This document shows positions 27,352-36,010 of a stretch of 64,000 bases of DNA, piece by piece. The position numbers and the translations under genes are program-made. The number at the start of each line of letters is the position of its first letter. Position 1 is the stretch's first letter. The stretch is from a virus. The notes beneath the pieces were generated by a model. It searched no databases. It had not been told where the DNA came from and worked only from the letters and a program-made list of their open reading frames with translations. The stretch spans positions 165,508 to 229,507 of IMG/VR virus record IMGVR_UViG_3300023313_000001. One strand, written 5' to 3'.

Positions 27352-29748
27352 ATGAAAATACCATTCAGACAAGGCATCGTTAGATACCAAACCGATACAT
27401 CAAATAATCAAACATTCATGGTGGAAAATGTAGGAGGTGTCGACTTACAAGTCACTAACGAATACACTATTATCAACTTTGCCCATGGCACAGCAGACTA
27501 TCTATACACTGAGTCACGATCTGTCCTTACCGCATGGCCTGGACCGTTTGCCCCAGGGACAACATACTGGCTATATTGGGAAATTGATCCTGCTACTGGT
27601 GAACGTCAGTTTGGAAAAACTGTACTAGAGCCTACATATGGGGCTTCTGCTCCGCCAACTATAGTTGGACAAATGTGGTTTGACACATCTACCAACCTCA
27701 TGAAAGAGTTTAACGGAGCACGGTGGGTCACTAAAATCAGAGTGGTTGCATCTAAATATGATGCCGGATCGGTATTGCGCTCTTGGAATGGGAGTAATGT
27801 TTTCGCTGGATCACAAGTAGCTAACTACACCGCAGTGAAATCTGGTGCTATACTATTTGATAGTGTAAACACTCCTCTTAAGCAATTGAACGGAAACTTT
27901 CTAACTACAGAGGATGGATTTACATCAGGTGTAGCAACATCATCCCAAATACGACTTGAACCTTTAATGTTCGAAGCTGAATCAGGCACCAACATCGCAG
28001 CATACTCAGTGGTATATCTTAGTGATTTTGACAGAATACTTCCTGCATCACCATCACTGCTGTTAAATAATGTTTTCGGAATAGTAGAAGAAGACGCATT
28101 CACCGGAGAAAGAGTCCACATAACAACTAGTGGCATTGTGGGGAATCCTTCTTGGAACTGGACTACAGTAGGGGCTGACATCTACATTGATAACACTGGT
28201 CAAATAATAGATGTAATCCAACCAGGAATGAACCCAATCGGACATGTAGTAAGTCCTCACCAAGTTCTTCTCAAAACTGCTGGTGTAACTAATGTTACAG
28301 TAAACGGAGTAAGCGATGGAGTAGTTACTGCTGCTTCACTAGTAGGAACAAACCTTACATTAGATAGATCCAATGGACTACCTAGTCTTACCACTGACTT
28401 ATCTGGCATCAGCAACAGTACTCCGTCCTACATAATACAAGATAGTACTACCGATACTTTAGTCAGAGTAGACGATGCGTTGTCTACCAATCAGGACCAA
28501 GTAATTGTAGAGCTTGGGTTACCCGTCACTAAAGAAATGCCACCTGGATTCTTTCCACTACAGTTTGATGCATCATCATTCAGCATCACAATGCCACACA
28601 CTAAATTTACTACATCAGATAATGGGAGTGGCATCTCAATGATAGGTGGTGATGCATACAATGCATCTGGAATTGGATCAAAGTTGGGAGGAGGAATTGA
28701 CTTACTAGCAGGAAATGGAGTAACAAGTTCCCGAGGTGGGACGATCGCTCTTAAAGCTGGTACCAGTTCAGGAAACAATGCTGGCGGATCTGTTACTCTC
28801 GAATCTGGTAGCAGTAATGCTAATAATGGTGGGCCAATAACATTAACTGCTGGAATAGGACAGTTCGTGGGTGGTGCAATACAAGTAAAATCAGGAAATG
28901 GATCTATTGCTGGTGGGTCAATGACCCTTCAAGCTGGCACTGGTCAATCTGGAGTCGGAGGTAATGTTACAATTGGCTCTGGAGCATCAACATCCGGAAA
29001 CGGTGGCAATGTTAATATAACATCTGGAACTAGCTCATCAGTATCAAATGGGGGCAATATTAACTTAACCGCAGGAAACGGAATTTCCGGTGGACTGTTG
29101 AATTTATATGCTGGTACTTCGTTTGGAGGTAATGGCGCTGATGTGGTAATCACTGCAGGAGATAGTTCAACCGCAATTGGGGGTACCATTAAACTATCCC
29201 CAGGTACTGGAACCTTTGGAAATCCAGGAAGTGTTCAAATTCTTACCGACTTCGACGAAACAACTACTCAATTACAATTCCATAGTGCTGGTGGTCATGT
29301 ATCTATCCGAGCTAACAATTCATTGTTTAGTGTGATAGACTTAATATTACCCACCACAGCTTCCACCCAACCAGGGCAAGTTCTCACATCGGATCCAGCA
29401 GGAAATCTATCATTCAAGCCTACTGGAACTACATCGTTTGATTTTATTAGCACAGTGAATGCTAGTGGGACCATAACAATAGATCCAAAAATCCATTGGC
29501 ACACATTAAATCAGGCAGGACTGTTAACTATAGTGTTTGGTGCAAATACTGCAGGAGTGGTTAGTGAATTTACCATAGAAATTAACTCCGATTCTAATAC
29601 AGTAACATGGCCTGTGAATGTAGTAGGAGATACCACAATCGATAATGGTATGCTGAATTTATTTACATGTGTTATCCGACCTGCATCTGCCGGTTTAAAC
29701 AACACAGTTTATGTGTTTAAAGTTCCAGTTAACCAACCGGCACCTTAA
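27352..29748 (+). CDS. large tail fibre protein with Gly-rich beta-helix repeats
   Basis: 798 residues. N-terminal ~190 residues form an attachment domain (GTTYWLYWEIDPATGERQFG, PPTIVGQMWFD). Residues ~435-620 hold at least ten repeats of about 18 residues with the core GGxIxLxAGxG/S (GGGIDLLAGNG, GGPITLTAGIG, GGSMTLQAGTG, GGNINLTAGNG), the signature of a parallel beta-helix or beta-prism shaft. The C-terminal ~110 residues (IDPKIHWHTLNQAGLLTIVF) form a terminal domain. Likely the main distal fibre or spike. Ends 4 bases into the convergent gene. Confidence 0.72.
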   Translation: MKIPFRQGIVRYQTDTSNNQTFMVENVGGVDLQVTNEYTIINFAHGTADYLYTESRSVLTAWPGPFAPGTTYWLYWEIDPATGERQFGKTVLEPTYGASAPPTIVGQMWFDTSTNLMKEFNGARWVTKIRVVASKYDAGSVLRSWNGSNVFAGSQVANYTAVKSGAILFDSVNTPLKQLNGNFLTTEDGFTSGVATSSQIRLEPLMFEAESGTNIAAYSVVYLSDFDRILPASPSLLLNNVFGIVEEDAFTGERVHITTSGIVGNPSWNWTTVGADIYIDNTGQIIDVIQPGMNPIGHVVSPHQVLLKTAGVTNVTVNGVSDGVVTAASLVGTNLTLDRSNGLPSLTTDLSGISNSTPSYIIQDSTTDTLVRVDDALSTNQDQVIVELGLPVTKEMPPGFFPLQFDASSFSITMPHTKFTTSDNGSGISMIGGDAYNASGIGSKLGGGIDLLAGNGVTSSRGGTIALKAGTSSGNNAGGSVTLESGSSNANNGGPITLTAGIGQFVGGAIQVKSGNGSIAGGSMTLQAGTGQSGVGGNVTIGSGASTSGNGGNVNITSGTSSSVSNGGNINLTAGNGISGGLLNLYAGTSFGGNGADVVITAGDSSTAIGGTIKLSPGTGTFGNPGSVQILTDFDETTTQLQFHSAGGHVSIRANNSLFSVIDLILPTTASTQPGQVLTSDPAGNLSFKPTGTTSFDFISTVNASGTITIDPKIHWHTLNQAGLLTIVFGANTAGVVSEFTIEINSDSNTVTWPVNVVGDTTIDNGMLNLFTCVIRPASAGLNNTVYVFKVPVNQPAP

Positions 29749-30050
29749 TTGGTAAAACTTTCAAACACTAGAAATTCAATCATAGCACCTCTAGGGATAT
29801 TTTTATTGAACTGGATGGTGCTGTTACTAACCTCAATATAATCTAACTGAGTTCCACAAAACTCCTTCTTTCCGTTAACAAACACCCATAAGTTGTTAGA
29901 TCCTTTCTCATATAGCGGAACATTATCATACACACGTTGTCCAGTCGCAACAATCACATTTCGACGTATCGTTAGGTTACTCATCATACTTACACCAGGC
30001 AACCTATGAGTTGGTGGCATCCCACCATTGGGTGATATATTATTCATCAT
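29745..30050 (-). CDS. small hypothetical protein, 101 aa
   Basis: Unrecognised. Contains LTIRRNVIVATGQRVYDNVP and LWVFVNGKKEFCGTQLDYIE, resembling short beta domains of virion proteins. Two adjacent ATGs (30050 and 30047) follow an AAGGA site. A minus-strand CATAAATA lies upstream, so it is a late gene convergent with the fibre gene. Confidence 0.5.
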   Translation of the reverse strand: MMNNISPNGGMPPTHRLPGVSMMSNLTIRRNVIVATGQRVYDNVPLYEKGSNNLWVFVNGKKEFCGTQLDYIEVSNSTIQFNKNIPRGAMIEFLVFESFTN

Positions 30051-30070
30051 GAGTCCTTCATATTTTACAA

Positions 30071-30151
30071 TATTTATGTTGAGTTTATTGACCTACTCCA
30101 AGTATACTTCACTACATCTTACGGTCACCCGAGGGTAAGTAAGAATAAATA
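30071..30151. promoter_or_regulatory. late promoters: CATAAATA (-) at 30071-30078 and AATAAATA (+) at 30144-30151
   Basis: The minus-strand octamer serves the gene starting at 30050; the plus-strand near-match lies 87 bases before gp32. Between them is a short hairpin (CTTAC...GTAAG, ~30117-30138). The plus-strand call is weaker. Confidence 0.4.
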
Positions 30152-30238
30152 CTCTTCGTAATATATTTTACAAAGAACTGAATATTAATAGAACTGAATC
30201 CATTAAATTGGAACAAGCCAAGAACAGGAGAACTGAAT

Positions 30239-31132
30239 ATGGCACGTAGATCACTCGCTGATATGAAAAGCGCATACCAAACCCCAAGTGATTCGGAAGG
30301 ATCACGCCCAAACAATTACTACCCATTCTATAATATGGACTTTGATGAAAAAGCAACCATCAGATTCCTTCCAGACTTAAATGAAGAAAATCCTCTAGGA
30401 TTTTTATTGGAAAAACTTACCCATAATTTAATTATAGATGGCGAAAAAAAGAACGTCCCGTGTCTTAAAATGTATGAAGACAATTGTCCCATCTGCAAGC
30501 AATCTGCTGCATTCTATAAAGAAGATGCAGATAACGGAATCGAGGACTCTCCACGAGGGAAAGCATTATATCGTCGCAAGCAACATTTAGCTCAAGTATT
30601 AGTAGTGCAAGATCCTCTCAAATACAAAGAAGGACAAGAATCTGCTGCTGGCACAGTTAAATTAGTCAACTTAGGTTTCTCGATTTACAACAAAATTACT
30701 GAAGCCTTTAAAGAAGATGAATTAGAAGAGGTGCCTGATGATTATGAAGCAGGTACAGACTTTATGATCAAGAAAGTCAAAAAGGGTAAATGGGCTAATT
30801 ACGATAATAGTAAATTTCTCAAACGCGAACGTGCACTCACAGAATCAGAATTGGCTGTGGTAGAGGGTAGTTTAATTGACTTATCAAGTTTGCTTCCAAA
30901 AAATCCTACCGCCGAACACCTCGAAAAAATGTTAACATCACACATTACCAACGCTCCTATGGAAACGACTTCCACTCCATCACAAGCTACATCACGTGAA
31001 GAAAGTGTATCGTCTGTGGATACTGTGAAAACATCAGCTTCCACCATATCAGATGCTGTAGATGTTAATGATGCTGATGCTGATGATGTTGACGCTATTC
31101 TAGCAGACATCAGACGCCGTCGTAAAGCATAA
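30239..31132 (+). CDS. 32: single-stranded DNA-binding protein (T4 gp32-like)
   Basis: Coats ssDNA in replication and recombination and partners UvsX/UvsY. Basic N-terminus (ARRSLADMKSAYQ, cooperativity region), then the OB-fold core with the gp32 zinc site His62-x12-Cys75-x7-Cys83-x2-Cys86 (LTHNLII, PCLKMYEDNCPICK), a KQHLAQVLVVQDP strand, and a long acidic C-terminal tail (~240-295, Asp-rich), the usual protein-interaction tail. Length 297 matches T4 gp32 (301). AGGAGA precedes the ATG. A terminator separates it from uvsX. Confidence 0.93.
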   Translation: MARRSLADMKSAYQTPSDSEGSRPNNYYPFYNMDFDEKATIRFLPDLNEENPLGFLLEKLTHNLIIDGEKKNVPCLKMYEDNCPICKQSAAFYKEDADNGIEDSPRGKALYRRKQHLAQVLVVQDPLKYKEGQESAAGTVKLVNLGFSIYNKITEAFKEDELEEVPDDYEAGTDFMIKKVKKGKWANYDNSKFLKRERALTESELAVVEGSLIDLSSLLPKNPTAEHLEKMLTSHITNAPMETTSTPSQATSREESVSSVDTVKTSASTISDAVDVNDADADDVDAILADIRRRRKA

Positions 31133-31155
31133 TAGACTTTAACAAGTAACAAAGT

Positions 31156-31181
31156 AAAAGGGGAATATCATTCCCCTTTTT
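31156..31181 (+). terminator. Rho-independent terminator between gene 32 and uvsX
   Basis: AAAAGGGGAA paired with TTCCCCTTTT around TATCA; T-run runs straight into TAGGAG, the uvsX RBS, so termination and uvsX translation signals adjoin. Confidence 0.75.
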
Positions 31182-31192
31182 AGGAGACTCGT

Positions 31193-32326
31193 ATGGCAGA
31201 TTTAAGTTTTATGAATGACTTTGAAAAAAGTCTCGATAAAATGGAAAATGTAAGCAGACAAAGCACACCACCATCGCACTGGTACAACACTGGAAATTAT
31301 GTATTGAATTATATATTGTCTGGAAAGTTTGACTGTGGCATCCCCGTTGGTAGAGTAACAGCATTAGCTGGACCATCAGGATCAGGTAAAAGTTTCATCC
31401 AATGTAATGTGGCAGCACATGCACAAGAGGACGATGCTATTGTAGTAATGATAGATAGTGAAGGAGCATTGGATGATGAATTTACTAGCAAAATCGGGAT
31501 AGACCCATCTAATCCAGCATATTACTATGTATCCACAATTACTATCGATGATACTATCAAAATAGCTTCAAACTTCATGAAAGGCTACAAGAAAGATCAT
31601 AAAGATGATATGATGAATGGACCCAAGGTATTGCTAATAATTGACAGTCTGGATATGCTATTAACAAACACAGAAAATACCCACTTCGAAAAGGGAGATG
31701 GAAAAGGCGACCAAGGTCAACGAGCTAAGCAAATAAAAGCGTTTCTGAGGAATATGGTTCAACAAGTGAAAAATACCAATATAGCATTGGTAGTAACTCA
31801 CCAAGTATATGAAGCTACACAGGAAATGATCCTCAAAGGAAAGTCTGATGGAAACTGGGTAATAAACAACGCTGTTAAATATTCTCTATCCCACTTACTG
31901 CTACTAACCAAATTGAAACTCAAAGATGGTGCGGAAATATCTGGAATTAAAATGAAGTGCCAAGCAGTCAAAACTCGCTTCACTAAACCGTTCCAAGACG
32001 TGGTAATTGAAGTTCCTTACGATAAAGGAATGGATCCATACTCTGGATTGTGTGAAGTAGCTGAAGCTCTTGGGGTAATTTCTTCCAGAGGATCTCGTAA
32101 ATATTTTACAGAGGATGGTAAAGACGGTTCATCCTTCTATGCTAAATCTATAGCCGATCATAAAGATAGACTATTTTCATTAATTGAGCAAATGGACAAC
32201 GCTTCGATTGAAATGACTGACACGTTAGGACTGGAAGAAAACCTCAATGCTGAATCTAAACCACAACAAGCCAAACGTCGTAAAAATAGAATCACTGCAA
32301 TTTCAGATCAAATGAATCCTGACTGA
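31193..32326 (+). CDS. uvsX: RecA-like recombinase UvsX
   Basis: Strand-exchange recombinase for recombination-dependent replication. Walker A GPSGSGKS (~60-67), DSEGALDDEF, Walker B LLIIDSLDML, and the L2-like KNTNIALVVTHQVYE segment are visible. 377 residues against 391 in T4. ATG has AGGAG 6 bases upstream. A homing endonuclease gene follows by 15 bases. Confidence 0.93.
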   Translation: MADLSFMNDFEKSLDKMENVSRQSTPPSHWYNTGNYVLNYILSGKFDCGIPVGRVTALAGPSGSGKSFIQCNVAAHAQEDDAIVVMIDSEGALDDEFTSKIGIDPSNPAYYYVSTITIDDTIKIASNFMKGYKKDHKDDMMNGPKVLLIIDSLDMLLTNTENTHFEKGDGKGDQGQRAKQIKAFLRNMVQQVKNTNIALVVTHQVYEATQEMILKGKSDGNWVINNAVKYSLSHLLLLTKLKLKDGAEISGIKMKCQAVKTRFTKPFQDVVIEVPYDKGMDPYSGLCEVAEALGVISSRGSRKYFTEDGKDGSSFYAKSIADHKDRLFSLIEQMDNASIEMTDTLGLEENLNAESKPQQAKRRKNRITAISDQMNPD

Positions 32327-32341
32327 TCTGGAGTACGTTGT

Positions 32342-34012
32342 GTGGCTATATCTTTAGATCAACAAAAAGCCATATGTGACAATATCCACAATAATCAATA
32401 TGATTACTCATTGTGGGTCACAGATATCATCAACAAGGATGTTGTGGAGATAATATGCAGTACCCATGGAAAGTTCGCCCAAAAACTTGCAACTCATAAA
32501 GCAGGAAGTGGCTGTCCAGAATGTGGCAAAATAACACAAACTGCTAAAAAAAGACAGTCCTTAACACACTTCATCGACTTATGTGCTACAAAACATAACG
32601 ACAAATATGATTACTCATTGATACCTAAAAACGTCCAACGTCATGATTGTGTCGATATTATATGTCCTCACCATGGGATATTTAACCAACGGTTAAACAG
32701 TCACATCAATGGGAGTGGTTGCAACAACTGTGCATCTATATCGAGAGGAATCGCAAATGCAAAAACCAAAAAGCAATATCAGCATATCTGCAATACAAAA
32801 CACCATCAAAAGTATGACTATTCGTTATGGAGTGACAATGTACGAAGTACCAACCATGTCGATATTATATGTCCTCACCATGGGATATTTAACCAACGGT
32901 TAAACAGTCACATCAATGGGAGTGGTTGTAAGAAGTGTAGTTTAATTTCATACAAACAAACAATGGTGGACATGTTTGGAGTTGACCATCCTCACCATAG
33001 ACATATATTACCACAGACCTTAGCATTATTGGATGATCCACAATGGCTGACCACCCAACACGTAACTTACAAGAAACCTATTACTCAAATAGCAAGTGAA
33101 TTGTTTGTTGACGACACCACTGTCAATCGCAGATTGGTAAAATTTAACATTCCAATCATTCACTATACCCAATCAATGGGAGAGAAACAAGTACTACAAT
33201 TCATTAGGCAACTAGGTATTGAAGCACTCTCTGGTGACAGGATTATGATTAAACCATATGAACTTGACATATATATCCCTTCACATAACTTAGCAATAGA
33301 ATATTGTGGGTTGTATTGGCATAGTGAACAACAAGGAAAAGATAGATGGTACCACCAAAATAAACACGTTTTGTGTAAAAATCAGAACATTCAATTATTA
33401 ACTATATTCGAAGACGAGTGGGTAACTAGAGCACCACAAGTTAAACGAAAATTAAGACACTTGCTACATAAAACCCTATCCGATAGAATATTTGCACGCA
33501 AATGTTCATTAATAGATGTGTCTACTAATAATAAGAAACTGTTTTTCGATCAACATCATATCCAGGGAAATGGTCCTGGAAGTATCAATTTAGGATTAGA
33601 ACATAATGGCAATCTAGTCGCATGTATGAGCTTTATTAAACATAAACACCACCACTACTACCTGAATAGATATGCAACATCCTGTACTGTTGTGGGGGGG
33701 TTTTCTAAATTATTAAAGTGGTTTGAAAACACAGTGAGCTGGAACACCATCGTGTCTTTTGCAGATAATAGGTGGAGTAATGGTGATTTATATTTTCAAA
33801 CAGGATGGACTTTAGACAAAGTAATACCTCCAGATTACAGTTATTCTCCTGACAGCAAACAACGGCTTCACAAATTTAACTATAGGCGAATACATCTGCC
33901 AAAAAAGTTGAAACATTACGACGAACTATTATCTGAACGTCAGAATTGTGACGCTAATGGAGTATTGCGGATTTGGGATTGTGGAAAAATGAGATTCATA
34001 AAACGTTGTTAG
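32342..34012 (+). CDS. EDxHD homing endonuclease with triple zinc modules
   Basis: 556 residues. Three N-terminal modules (~1-215) of the HxxKYDYS...CPHHGIFNQRL...CxxC type, the same type as in the GIY-YIG gene at 12-1142. Then a helix-turn-helix-like stretch (~250-275), the Vsr-like core (~303-330; ELDIYIP, AIEYCGLYWHSE, FEDEW) and the common C-terminal domain (HHIQGNGPGSINLGL, VVGGFSKLLKWF, FADNRWSNG). Starts at GTG just after uvsX and probably targets uvsX or its flank. Modules 2 and 3 share an identical 71-bp stretch. Confidence 0.85.
   Translation: MAISLDQQKAICDNIHNNQYDYSLWVTDIINKDVVEIICSTHGKFAQKLATHKAGSGCPECGKITQTAKKRQSLTHFIDLCATKHNDKYDYSLIPKNVQRHDCVDIICPHHGIFNQRLNSHINGSGCNNCASISRGIANAKTKKQYQHICNTKHHQKYDYSLWSDNVRSTNHVDIICPHHGIFNQRLNSHINGSGCKKCSLISYKQTMVDMFGVDHPHHRHILPQTLALLDDPQWLTTQHVTYKKPITQIASELFVDDTTVNRRLVKFNIPIIHYTQSMGEKQVLQFIRQLGIEALSGDRIMIKPYELDIYIPSHNLAIEYCGLYWHSEQQGKDRWYHQNKHVLCKNQNIQLLTIFEDEWVTRAPQVKRKLRHLLHKTLSDRIFARKCSLIDVSTNNKKLFFDQHHIQGNGPGSINLGLEHNGNLVACMSFIKHKHHHYYLNRYATSCTVVGGFSKLLKWFENTVSWNTIVSFADNRWSNGDLYFQTGWTLDKVIPPDYSYSPDSKQRLHKFNYRRIHLPKKLKHYDELLSERQNCDANGVLRIWDCGKMRFIKRC
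32651..32928 (+). repeat. exact 71-bp direct duplication (32651-32721 and 32858-32928)
   Basis: The two copies, beginning GTCGATATTATATGTCCTCA and ending GGGAGTGGTTG, are identical at every base and encode the same part of zinc modules 2 and 3. The flanks between modules differ, suggesting recent gene conversion or unit duplication. Confidence 0.85.
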
Positions 34013-34107
34013 CTCTACCACTTAACATGAATGCAGTTAAACGATTTACGTTATAATATTTATTGAGTATGATAGGATTCATATATTATTGTTAAGGTCA
34101 CTATATA

Positions 34108-35175
34108 ATGAACATTAGACAACCCCATGAAATGCTAAACGATGGATTACTTGTTAGACATCTTGCTGGCAGTCGTGCATATGGCACCAGTCTTCCAACG
34201 TCAGATACTGACATTAGAGGAATATTCTGTGCAGACGAGGTATATCATCGTAGTCCTTGGTTTTCAGTTAATGAAATATCTATACCTGATGAAGAAGATA
34301 CCAAATACTATGAGCTAACCAAATATATGCAGTTATTAGTCGACCAAAATCCTAATATTATAGAATCGTTATGGGTAGACACTTCCACCATTATCCAAGC
34401 CTCTCCAGCATACGAGTATCTACGATCCAAGCGATCTGAACTATTGAGTTCCAAAGTAGCATTTACATTTTCAGGATATGCTATAGCTCAGTTGAAGAGA
34501 ATAAAAGGTCATAACAAATGGATCACTAATCCCCAACCTGAACACTCTCCGAACCAGATCGACTATGTATCTCTTGTGCAAAATTTTTCTAAAGAAAAGA
34601 TATTGAAAATGGATAAGACCATAATGAAATCGCTTCGTCAGGACCACAGACTAATTTCATATGGTGGTAATGTATTCGGGATATATGATGCTCCAGGATG
34701 CAAATTGTTTGATGACCAATACACATTAAATACCAACAATGATGTTGATAGAACCAACCTAGGCTATCCAAAACTTATTATTAAATTCAACAAAGAAGAA
34801 TATCGCAAAGCGAAAGAACTATGGAAAAATTATTGGTCTTGGAAGAAACATCGTAACGAGGCTCGAGCCAGCTTAGAGGAACAGTTTGGTTTAGATACTA
34901 AACACGCCATGCACTTGGTTCGATTACTTAGAATGGGCAAAGAAATACTAACAGAAGGTGAGGTCTACGTGATGAGACCTGATGCTAGTGAATTATTGGA
35001 TATTAGAAATGGTAAATGGTCATATGAAGAATTGGTTAACTACGCTGAAGAAATGGATAATGAGATCACCAACACTTACTACAAAAATGCCGTTATTCAA
35101 AAACGTGTCTGTCCCAAGGTTGCAACAGAAATTTTACTCAACACTCAACAGCGTGTCTGGGACGCCAGATCATAA
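34108..35175 (+). CDS. predicted nucleotidyltransferase (COG3541-type)
   Basis: 355 residues. N-terminal Pol-beta-like motif AGSRAYGTSLPTSDTDIRGI (Gly-Ser at 21-22, Asp33 and Asp35). The central region (NPNIIESLWVD, FSGYAIAQLKRIKGHNKW) is typical of the family found in T4-like phages. It transfers nucleotides to an unknown acceptor. It stands alone after the endonuclease; the next gene starts 5 bases downstream. Confidence 0.75.
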   Translation: MNIRQPHEMLNDGLLVRHLAGSRAYGTSLPTSDTDIRGIFCADEVYHRSPWFSVNEISIPDEEDTKYYELTKYMQLLVDQNPNIIESLWVDTSTIIQASPAYEYLRSKRSELLSSKVAFTFSGYAIAQLKRIKGHNKWITNPQPEHSPNQIDYVSLVQNFSKEKILKMDKTIMKSLRQDHRLISYGGNVFGIYDAPGCKLFDDQYTLNTNNDVDRTNLGYPKLIIKFNKEEYRKAKELWKNYWSWKKHRNEARASLEEQFGLDTKHAMHLVRLLRMGKEILTEGEVYVMRPDASELLDIRNGKWSYEELVNYAEEMDNEITNTYYKNAVIQKRVCPKVATEILLNTQQRVWDARS

Positions 35176-35179
35176 TATC

Positions 35180-35539
35180 ATGCAATTATTTCATGAACGA
35201 GATACACAATATGCTGCACACACTAAACATATACTACAACGACTAGTCCATGTCACTCAAGCAATAATAGAGTACCAACCATTACCAGCTGGAGGAACAA
35301 TTAGATGGACTGCAATAGAGTTAATATTTAAAGATGGGGTAGAAATGTTAGGAATCGTTGGCGTGGTACTACTGACTAACGATGACGGTCATAATCTTCA
35401 ATCCAAATTGCACGGACTGATTCCTATGTCAACTGTGTTAAAATTTAATAAACAGCTAATATTTGAATATTTTGACACCCAAGCTCGTAGTGCGTTGTTT
35501 GCAAATACTGGCATTACTGATACTGACACCATACACTGA
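35180..35539 (+). CDS. hypothetical protein, 119 aa
   Basis: Unrecognised. ATG 35180 is used because the longer frame would overlap the nucleotidyltransferase by ~190 bases. Beta-rich centre (IRWTAIELIFKDGVEMLGIV, GVVLLTNDDGHNLQS). Lies between the nucleotidyltransferase and uvsY. Confidence 0.5.
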   Translation: MQLFHERDTQYAAHTKHILQRLVHVTQAIIEYQPLPAGGTIRWTAIELIFKDGVEMLGIVGVVLLTNDDGHNLQSKLHGLIPMSTVLKFNKQLIFEYFDTQARSALFANTGITDTDTIH

Positions 35540-35550
35540 GGAGTATATTA

Positions 35551-36009
35551 ATGAGTTATTTTCTGGACTTAAAAGATGACTTTTCTAATTTTGACGCTTT
35601 AATAACACACTATGATGATCAACTAGCTAATGTTGAACAAGATTTAGACCCCAGCAATAAATCTCTACACGATGCTAATAAAGCTCACCCAGTATCTTAC
35701 CAACAATATGCTGGTTTACGCAGCGAACTCAAAGCCTTGGAACGATATGTTGATATGCTATACACTAGGCAAAAAGGACTTGCACGTAAACGATTAATGG
35801 AAACGAGCAACATAGCATACGGAGCAAGAGACTTAGACGTTATTGTTGCTGCTGATGATAGAGTTATTGCCACGCAGAAATTTTTAATAATCACTCAAGA
35901 ATTGCTAGGACAATATGATGTAGTAGTCAAAGCATTCGAGCACCTAGGATACAAACTTAAAAATATAACTGATGCTAGAATAGCTGAAGTTCATCAATTT
36001 GTAATATGA
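35551..36009 (+). CDS. uvsY: recombination mediator UvsY
   Basis: 152-residue helical protein directly upstream of uvsW, the T4 arrangement. Segments match T4 UvsY in order: a central helix (YAGLRSELKALERYVDMLYT), the DVIVAADDRVIA stretch, and the end FEHLGYKLKNITDARIAEVH, against RGFAIKHIQDMRAFE in T4. UvsY loads UvsX onto gp32-coated ssDNA. AGGAG precedes the ATG. Confidence 0.78.
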   Translation: MSYFLDLKDDFSNFDALITHYDDQLANVEQDLDPSNKSLHDANKAHPVSYQQYAGLRSELKALERYVDMLYTRQKGLARKRLMETSNIAYGARDLDVIVAADDRVIATQKFLIITQELLGQYDVVVKAFEHLGYKLKNITDARIAEVHQFVI

Positions 36010-36010
36010 A

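Noticed and set aside
34982-35179. Upstream extension of the 35180 gene
   Set aside because: It would overlap the nucleotidyltransferase by almost 200 bases; ATG 35180 lies just after that gene's stop.
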